Made by a program: the position numbers and the translations under genes. The notes beneath the pieces were generated by a model. The model had not been told where the DNA came from. It worked only from the letters and a program-made list of their open reading frames with translations, and did no database searches. This document shows, in pieces, positions 29,630 through 35,432 of a stretch of 35,432 bases of DNA. This DNA comes from Actinomycetota bacterium. GTDB lineage: Bacteria > Actinomycetota > Actinomycetes > Nanopelagicales > Nanopelagicaceae. The stretch is taken from the NCBI GenBank assembly GCA_009726135.1, contig WLIQ01000009.1, positions 1 to 35,432 on the forward strand, in the 5' to 3' direction. Each line of letters opens with the position of its first letter. Within the stretch, counting starts at the first letter, position 1.

Positions 29630-30754
29630 GTGAACTCGATTACCAGAGTTGAAACCGAGCTGATCAGGGTGCCATTAGCGCGTACATATAAGGGTTCGTT
29701 TTATCAAATGACCCATCGCTCGACCGTACTTTTGCGCATATTTACCCAAGATGGAGCCATGGGTGAGGCCTATGTTGGCGATGAAGATGCAGGCCTCGGT
29801 GAAATTGATTCGATCATTCATGAGGAGATTGCACCTCGATTATTTGGTCAGGATGCAGTGGCGATCCAAAGGTGTTGGGAGATTGCTCGCCCGGCTACCT
29901 GGAATATTTTGCGAGATCGCAGATTAGGGCTTGTAGCAAGCGCCGCCTTTGACACTGCATTGTGGGATCTCATGGGTCGTACATTAAATATTCCGTTATG
30001 GAAATTATGGGGTGGATACCGAGAATCAGTTCCAGTAATTAGCATCGGTGGATATTACAACAGCAATTTGAGTATTGAAGAAGAGATTATATATTTGAAA
30101 GAAAAACACTTTGCCGGAATGAAATTTAAAGTCGGAGGCCTATCTCCTGCTGAAGATGCCGCAAGAGTTCGACTAGCGCGATCTGTTGCCGGACCAGATT
30201 TTAAAATTGCAGTAGATGCTAACCAAGGGTGGGATATTGAATCAGCTGTGAATTTTGCCAGACTTGTAGAAGATCAGGACATTATGTGGTTTGAAGAGCC
30301 CTGTCATTGGGAAAATGATCGCAGAGCAATGCGAGATGTACGTTTTAGAAGTGGCATTGCAGTGTGTGCTGGCCAAACTGAGATGTCGGCTGCTGGTTGC
30401 CGCGACCTCATGGAAATTGGTGCAATTGACTATTGCAACTTTGATTCATCATGGTCGGGTGGTCCAACTGAATGGCTGCGCGCAGCAGCAATAGCTACAA
30501 CATATGGGGTCAAGATGGCTCATCATGAAGAAGCTCAAGTCTCTGCCCACTTGATAGCATCACAACCCCATGGAACATATATTGAATTTTTCCACCCAGA
30601 GCGTGATCCAATTTGGCACAATATGATTTCAAATGCGGCTCCACTAAAAAATGGAAATTTAGCGCTTCCAACTGATCCAGGACTTGGTTGGGTGCTCGAC
30701 CGTAGTTACATCGCTAAATATCGGATTAATGAACGGGCCACAAAAGCTAAATAA
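29630..30754 (+). CDS. Mandelate racemase/muconate lactonising enzyme family (enolase superfamily) sugar-acid dehydratase
   Basis: The 374-residue protein, from the GTG start chosen here, has a capping domain (about 1-125) and a barrel. The acid/base lysines are Lys165 and Lys167 (GMKFKVGG). The metal ligands are Asp196 (AVDANQGW), Glu222 (WFEEPC) and Glu251 (GQTEMS), and His298 (MAHHEEAQ) is the second acid/base. The spacing nearly matches mandelate racemase numbering, so it belongs to the subgroup of sugar-acid dehydratases that convert an aldonate to a 2-keto-3-deoxy acid. The ORF track starts 18 codons earlier, inside the operator. The GTG at 29630 has AGAGAGG upstream and begins the family-typical VNSITRVETELIRVPL. 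It converges with the GH125 gene, overlapping 8 bp. Confidence 0.88.
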   Translation: MNSITRVETELIRVPLARTYKGSFYQMTHRSTVLLRIFTQDGAMGEAYVGDEDAGLGEIDSIIHEEIAPRLFGQDAVAIQRCWEIARPATWNILRDRRLGLVASAAFDTALWDLMGRTLNIPLWKLWGGYRESVPVISIGGYYNSNLSIEEEIIYLKEKHFAGMKFKVGGLSPAEDAARVRLARSVAGPDFKIAVDANQGWDIESAVNFARLVEDQDIMWFEEPCHWENDRRAMRDVRFRSGIAVCAGQTEMSAAGCRDLMEIGAIDYCNFDSSWSGGPTEWLRAAAIATTYGVKMAHHEEAQVSAHLIASQPHGTYIEFFHPERDPIWHNMISNAAPLKNGNLALPTDPGLGWVLDRSYIAKYRINERATKAK

Positions 30755-32105
30755 GCTTTAATATCTCAGCTCGCTCCTGTACTAATCGGAGAATTAATCC
30801 ACCAAAGAGTGAGTTGCACCAAGCAAACCAAGGTCGGGTGTAATCATTGGCATTATCAATGTTAAAGGACTCATGAAGTAGGCCAGTTCCAACGCTAGAT
30901 TTAATTAGAATCCTCAGGCAGTTCAGTATCTCTTCATCGTCAGTACTGGTGCTGACCTGAATAATGAGGGAGATTGGCCAAATTGAATCTTTGCCCGTGT
31001 GAGGTGATCCGATTCCAGAACCAAGTGCTCCAGAAAAGAATTGAGGATTTTCATCGCTGAGAATATATGCCCGAGTGGCTTTATAAATATCATCATCAGT
31101 TGTTATCACGCCAAGGTATGGAAGGGATAAAAGGCTGGGAACATTTGCATCATCCATACACACTGCATTGCCTAATCCATCTACTTCAAAGGCGTATATT
31201 GTTCCAAAAATAGGGTGCTCAATATGACCATACTTTTGAATACCAGAAGAGATATCTTCAACAAGTTCGTCAACGGTTGCAATTAGCTCATTAAGTTTGA
31301 GATTATCTAATAATTCACGCAAGCTCTGCAAAGTTTTTAATGCAAATAGATTTTCTGGGATGTTAAAGGGATAGATACATGCATCATCTGATGCACGAAA
31401 GGCAGATGCGACCATTCCTGTAGGCATATAGCTGGGACCATATCCTTGATTACTAAGGGTATCTATTGGATTTGAAGTCACTCGATCAAAGAAATATGGC
31501 CCGTGTCCATAAAATCTCTGTTCAACCTTTAAGGTCTCAAGAATAAGAGAGATCGAATTGCGCCATTGCTCATCAAATGGTTGATGGCTTTGTGTAAGTT
31601 TCCAGTAAGCAGTTGCTAAGGCGATTGGATAGATAAGAGAATCTAACTCCCATTTACGCTCGTGCACCCCAGGTAACATCTGCGTCATATCGGTTGCATG
31701 AATACCTAGCTTTTCCTCATCATAGAAAGCGTTGGCATATGGATCTAGAAGGATGCACCGTGCCTGATTAGCAATGAGCCCAGTTAGGAGTGTGTCTATT
31801 TCTGCAGAAGTTTTTGCTAACGGTAAATAATGCCAAACTTGCGCTGTTGAATCTCGTAGCCACATAGCCTCGATATCACCAGTAATTATGTATGTGTGGT
31901 TTTTCCCATCACGAATATAGTTATAGGCGGTGGTATCAACTGTGTTGGCAAAGGTATTAATAAAGAGATGACGTAACTCTGGATTATCAATCTTTTGGGA
32001 GATTTCATCTAAGTAGACATCTAGCTCTGTTGAATAAAATGCACGATTTTCAGGAGATGGCCGTGCCCAATTCTGGAAGTTACTAAAATTTTTAAGCTTG
32101 TTCAA
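30747..32105 (-). CDS. GH125 family exo-alpha-1,6-mannosidase
   Basis: The 452-residue protein matches glycoside hydrolase family 125, an inverting (alpha/alpha)6-barrel exo-alpha-mannosidase. Recognisable segments are TGDIEAMWLRDSTAQVWHYL, ERKWELDSLIYPIALA, PTGMVASAFRASDDAC, and the C-terminal GLLHESFNIDN with Glu412 in the expected catalytic-base position, followed by YTRPWFAWCNSLFGGLI. There is no signal peptide, so it would act on imported oligosaccharides. It starts with TTG, overlapping the GH36 stop by 4 bp (TTGA), so the two enzymes are co-translated. Alpha-1,6-linked mannosides are the known substrates of the family. Confidence 0.9.
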   Translation of the reverse strand: MNKLKNFSNFQNWARPSPENRAFYSTELDVYLDEISQKIDNPELRHLFINTFANTVDTTAYNYIRDGKNHTYIITGDIEAMWLRDSTAQVWHYLPLAKTSAEIDTLLTGLIANQARCILLDPYANAFYDEEKLGIHATDMTQMLPGVHERKWELDSLIYPIALATAYWKLTQSHQPFDEQWRNSISLILETLKVEQRFYGHGPYFFDRVTSNPIDTLSNQGYGPSYMPTGMVASAFRASDDACIYPFNIPENLFALKTLQSLRELLDNLKLNELIATVDELVEDISSGIQKYGHIEHPIFGTIYAFEVDGLGNAVCMDDANVPSLLSLPYLGVITTDDDIYKATRAYILSDENPQFFSGALGSGIGSPHTGKDSIWPISLIIQVSTSTDDEEILNCLRILIKSSVGTGLLHESFNIDNANDYTRPWFAWCNSLFGGLILRLVQERAEILKLI

Positions 32106-33742
32106 GCAGAAATCTCTTCAAAAATTAGAATCATAGCCGAATTATCCTTGAGATTATTTTCAACTGTCAATGTTCCTTGATGAGCCTTGAAAAGAATTTC
32201 ATCACTCACTAAGTTTCTAATTTGATAGGTAGCCTCCGGTTTTGGAGGTGAGTAAGTAATGCTGGGCAGATGTGATCCCCCATCTAGCTGATAAATCGTC
32301 AAGAGTGGAGCTTGGTTATTGGTTTCTATTGCAAAAGCAACGGTTCGAGAACCCTTGCCATCGCGTTCTGGTTGAGGAGTTAAGTGATTGATAAATGCAG
32401 CATTTTGAAAGCGTGGTCTAAAATACTTTTTGTAAATGGAAACAAAATCAGTCACTATTTGCATTTTGGATTCAGAAAATTCAGGTAACCGTGCACTAAT
32501 TCCAAAACCGCCTAGCAAAGTAATAGATAGCGCAAACTCTAAATCGGCATCGGATGAATTTTGCGCAGTAAATAACTGCTTGGCATGATCTCCGTGCCAT
32601 TGACTATCGCACCAACCCAGGAGTTTTTCAGGTGGAAAGAACAACGACGAGGCCCAAAAGCATGCCAGCGAATGTTCTGGCCAGTCCGGATCACTGGCAA
32701 AACCCATATCTACATGGGTTGCCATTTCTAAATCCCAACGCAAACCACCTGAGCTGCAGTTTTCAATGGTTAGATCTGGATAATCTGCCTTTAACCTATC
32801 TAATAATGCATAAAGGCTTTGCAGATGAGCATTTAACCCTGAAGTTGACCCATGGCCGTGGTCGGCGCGATTACAACCAGCACCTGGATCCACATTGAAA
32901 TCCATCTTTATCCATGATGCACCACATTCTTGAATCAAAGCCTTAGAAATTTTCAAAGCCCAAGTCAATGCATCGGGATTACCAAGGCACACATATTGCA
33001 AATTCTCCCCGTTATGTTGGGCCACAAACTCGGGATGAATCTTTGCAAGTTCAGCCTTTTCTCCCAGTGCTTCAATTTCTAACCAAATTCCGAACTCAAT
33101 ACCTAATTTACGAATGGCATTAGCGATATTTCCTAATCCGCTTGGGAAGCGTTCTATATTTCTTTGATCCCAGTCTCCACGCAGGTGGTGCCAATGTGAA
33201 TCCTTTGTGGCTGGTCCAAACCAACCAGCATCTAAAACAGCTACTTCAATTCCAGCCTTTTTGGCACAAGCAGCATTAGCCAATAAAGTTTCTTCATCAA
33301 TATCTATATCTTCATATGGCCACCATGAATTCCACTCTGTTAATAGTTTGGGCACACCGTGGGTATCTAAATCTCGAAAATCGGCGATAAATTCGCGCAT
33401 CGCAGAATTGATTCCTCCAGATTGAACAGTTTTTGTTATCAGAGGCGTTTCATCGCTGTCGCTAGTAACAGTTATTTCAATACTATTTAATTGAGGAGTG
33501 CAGGTTATGTGCCAGTTTCCAGACCAAGCAACAGCGAGAAAGTGCGCACTTGGTCCGTCTTCGATAATGATGAATGGGTGATGACCCTTACTTGAGCGCC
33601 CAGCAGTTACGGCAATATCAAGGCCAGATTGCGCCCTGATTTGATGCGGAGTCCACTCGGTGCCCCAATCCGAACTCCAATAGTGGATTCGAGCCGACGA
33701 GAGATCATCAAAAGTAACGATGTAGTTTTTAGAAGTTATCAC
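32102..33742 (-). CDS. GH36-type alpha-galactosidase (or alpha-N-acetylgalactosaminidase)
   Basis: The 546-residue protein has an N-terminal beta domain (about 1-125) and a TIM barrel. Catalytic residues by position are the nucleophile Asp281 in WIKMDFN and the acid/base Asp351 in FASDPDWPEH. IENCSSGGLRWDLE precedes the acid/base. LLTEWNSWWPYEDIDIDEETLLANAACAKKAGIEVAVLDAGWFG is the classic start of the barrel. It is shorter than typical bacterial GH36 enzymes (around 700 residues), mainly at the N-terminus. There is no signal peptide. It starts with GTG, overlapping the permease stop (GTGA). It probably removes alpha-galactosyl groups from imported oligosaccharides. Confidence 0.87.
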   Translation of the reverse strand: MITSKNYIVTFDDLSSARIHYWSSDWGTEWTPHQIRAQSGLDIAVTAGRSSKGHHPFIIIEDGPSAHFLAVAWSGNWHITCTPQLNSIEITVTSDSDETPLITKTVQSGGINSAMREFIADFRDLDTHGVPKLLTEWNSWWPYEDIDIDEETLLANAACAKKAGIEVAVLDAGWFGPATKDSHWHHLRGDWDQRNIERFPSGLGNIANAIRKLGIEFGIWLEIEALGEKAELAKIHPEFVAQHNGENLQYVCLGNPDALTWALKISKALIQECGASWIKMDFNVDPGAGCNRADHGHGSTSGLNAHLQSLYALLDRLKADYPDLTIENCSSGGLRWDLEMATHVDMGFASDPDWPEHSLACFWASSLFFPPEKLLGWCDSQWHGDHAKQLFTAQNSSDADLEFALSITLLGGFGISARLPEFSESKMQIVTDFVSIYKKYFRPRFQNAAFINHLTPQPERDGKGSRTVAFAIETNNQAPLLTIYQLDGGSHLPSITYSPPKPEATYQIRNLVSDEILFKAHQGTLTVENNLKDNSAMILIFEEISA

Positions 33743-34569
33743 GATGACCCGATTCCCGTGGATACGCCTCTTACTAAATATTTAGAACTAATTGCCAGAA
33801 GGATTAGCGTAGGCGTAGCAGTTATGCATAATGCTGCAGCTACTAGTGGTTGATTAGTGGTGTATCGACCTCCGATGCTGGCAAGAGCTGGAGTAAGCAA
33901 ACGCATTCCTTGATCAGGCAAAATCAAATATGCATATAACAGCTCATTCCACATACCTAAAAACTGAAGCACAGCCAGAGTAGTAAGACCTGCAGCTGCA
34001 TTTGGTATCGCAATCTTGAAGAAGGAAGTGAAAAAGCCTGCTCCATCGATTCTAGCTGCATCCAAAATAGTATCTGGGACTGCACTAAAAGTTGATTTTA
34101 AGAAGAAAACACCAAATGGAATATTTGTACCGATATAAACAAACATTAAGCCATGTAAGTGGCCAACAAGTGAGAATTTAGAAAGCAAAAGATAGATAGG
34201 AATAATCAATATCTGGCTTGGCAATAACATCACGGCAATAAATGACCAGTTGATTATCTTGCTTCCCGGGAAGTCATATTTTGCCAGAGCAAAACCGGCA
34301 AGAGAAGAAAAAACGATAGAGGTAGCCAGGCTAACCCCGACCACTATGACCGTATTTCGTGCTGCAGCTCCTAGCGAGTAGTTATTAATTAATATTCTGT
34401 AGCTATCAAGAGTAAAGAACTTTGGAAGACCGTAAGCATTTTTTACGTAGTCCTCTAAAGTTCGACCCGAAGTAATCGCAACATAGAAAAGTGGATATAA
34501 AGTCGTAACCGCAACGCTTAGTAATGCCAGAAAAATAATTATATTAGCTCGCCATTTGAATTTTCTCAC
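33739..34569 (-). CDS. CUT1 sugar ABC transporter permease, MalG-like
   Basis: The 276-residue protein has about six helices. The EAA loop is ILDAARIDGAGFFTSFFKIAIPNAAAGL, and the C-terminus SSKYLVRGVSTGIGSS is typical of MalG-type permeases. It starts with GTG 2 bp after the stop of the preceding permease and is coupled to the GH36 gene downstream by a 4-bp overlap. It presumably imports the oligosaccharide that the two hydrolases degrade. Confidence 0.92.
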   Translation of the reverse strand: MRKFKWRANIIIFLALLSVAVTTLYPLFYVAITSGRTLEDYVKNAYGLPKFFTLDSYRILINNYSLGAAARNTVIVVGVSLATSIVFSSLAGFALAKYDFPGSKIINWSFIAVMLLPSQILIIPIYLLLSKFSLVGHLHGLMFVYIGTNIPFGVFFLKSTFSAVPDTILDAARIDGAGFFTSFFKIAIPNAAAGLTTLAVLQFLGMWNELLYAYLILPDQGMRLLTPALASIGGRYTTNQPLVAAALCITATPTLILLAISSKYLVRGVSTGIGSS

Positions 34570-34571
34570 TT

Positions 34572-35432
34572 CTAGCGACCATCATCATTCTTAAGGTATT
34601 TACTCTGGGCGATCGTCAGAACGGAGATAACTCCGAATATAATTATTGCCAATGCAGAGCCTTGACCCATGTCAAAGGCCGAGAATGCTTTTTGATAAAC
34701 CAAGTAGTCCAAAGTGGTAGTTGAATAGAGTGGGCCGCCGGCAGTCATTACGAAGATGAACCCAAACAATGATGTGAATGTATACAAGGTGTTAATGATT
34801 GAGACAAAGGCTAGCTGCTGGCGAATGCTGGGAATAATGATGTACCAAAATCTCTGCCACCATCCCGCTCCATCAACTTCAGCTGCAGCAAAGAGATCGC
34901 TATCTATGCTCATTAACCCACTGAGCAAAATCATCATGGCATAACCAAAGCCAGCCCAGATAAGGGCAAGGATGACGACAAAAATCGCCATATTTGCCCG
35001 AGCAAAGAAATTGATAGGCGTAAGACCAAGAGAGATAAGTGCTGAGTTAATTGGCCCATTGAGGGTAAAGGCCGAACGAAACATTAATCCGATGACAGAT
35101 GTTGAAAGCACTGAAGGTAAGAAGAAAATGATTCTAAAGAATCGCCAACCCCAAATCTCTTGATAGAGAAGTACAGAGGTAAATAGACCTAGAAAGATTA
35201 CGATTGGAATTGCAATAAGGAACTTGAGATTTGTTACAAAAACCTGATGCACCAATGGCGCAGCAAATATATCGACGTAGTTCTTAAAACCAATGAATTT
35301 AGAAGTAACACCATCTGTTTTTAAGAAGGATATCCATACTGCGTATCCGATTGGGTAAAACAATAACGAGGCAACGACAAGAAAGGCCGGAAGTGCGGCA
35401 AATAATCCAGTTCGTTGCTTTTGTCGAGTTAA
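34572..35432 (-). CDS. CUT1 sugar ABC transporter permease, MalF-like (5' end beyond window)
   Basis: The ORF track gives a TTG start at 35363, but the frame stays open to the window edge. The upstream codons read TRQKQRTGLFAALPAFLVVASLL, which is the missing first transmembrane helix, so the true start lies beyond 35432. The EAA loop is LFAAAEVDGAGWWQRFWYIIIPSIRQQL. It has about six helices in all. The binding-protein gene expected upstream is outside the window. Confidence 0.9.
   Translation of the reverse strand, partial: LTRQKQRTGLFAALPAFLVVASLLFYPIGYAVWISFLKTDGVTSKFIGFKNYVDIFAAPLVHQVFVTNLKFLIAIPIVIFLGLFTSVLLYQEIWGWRFFRIIFFLPSVLSTSVIGLMFRSAFTLNGPINSALISLGLTPINFFARANMAIFVVILALIWAGFGYAMMILLSGLMSIDSDLFAAAEVDGAGWWQRFWYIIIPSIRQQLAFVSIINTLYTFTSLFGFIFVMTAGGPLYSTTTLDYLVYQKAFSAFDMGQGSALAIIIFGVISVLTIAQSKYLKNDDGR

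Noticed and set aside
1-35432. CRISPR arrays, tRNA or rRNA genes, insertion sequences, phage or toxin-antitoxin genes
   Set aside because: I looked for regularly spaced repeats, T-loop signatures, transposase or integrase motifs and terminal repeats, and found none I could support.

Overview
The window looks like an accessory, metabolically dense stretch of a low-to-mid GC actinobacterial chromosome. The best match I can argue for is a freshwater planktonic actinobacterium of the acI/Nanopelagicales (Planktophila-like) type. That assignment is inference. It rests on a heliorhodopsin very close to the actinobacterial 48C12 type, on pervasive leaderless gene starts (a TANNNT box 6-7 nt before the start codon), on carbohydrate ABC transporters that lack their own ATPase, and on tightly packed operons with 4-bp overlaps.

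Layout. (1) 1-8365 is a nitrogen/amine region. It holds the tail of a probable betaine-type solute-binding protein, a BetA-like GMC oxidoreductase, FdhD, a copper amine oxidase, a short UbiA-type prenyltransferase, a secreted protein on the opposite strand, an acetamidase/formamidase and an APC permease with a hairpin-rich leader. (2) 8366-12626 holds a CBS-pair protein behind a structured leader with an imperfect 13-nt repeat, a DUF1905 protein and a hypothetical protein. It also holds a heliorhodopsin divergent from a DUF4287/DUF1801 protein, followed by a cluster of small membrane proteins. (3) 12627-20052 is a sugar-acid/amino-sugar-like module. A NagB-like deaminase and a tagaturonate-epimerase-family protein converge on a PotABCD-type ABC transporter and a FadR-type GntR regulator. 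(4) 20096-21295 holds a small conserved hypothetical and a CPBP intramembrane protease. (5) 21528-30754 is a LacI-controlled catabolic cluster: CUT1 sugar transporter (binding protein and two permeases), SDR, mutarotase-like protein, VOC protein, second SDR, SMP-30 lactonase, LacI repressor, and an enolase-superfamily dehydratase. (6) 30747-35432 (minus strand) holds a GH125 exo-alpha-mannosidase, a GH36 alpha-galactosidase and two CUT1 permeases, the last cut by the window edge.

How it fits together. Cluster 5 reads as a non-phosphorylative route: sugar, lactone, aldonic acid, 2-keto-3-deoxy acid, then a second oxidation. Two matching 16-bp palindromes, one at the transporter promoter and one beside lacI/dehydratase, suggest one LacI regulon. 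Cluster 3 has a shared 9-mer in both of its inferred promoters, suggesting joint control. The most intriguing elements are the heliorhodopsin neighbourhood, the LacI operator pair, a perfect 12-bp hairpin inside the start of a permease gene, and two structured leaders that match no RNA family I recognise. I saw no tRNA, rRNA, CRISPR array, insertion sequence or phage gene. No gene-free stretch exceeds 300 bases.
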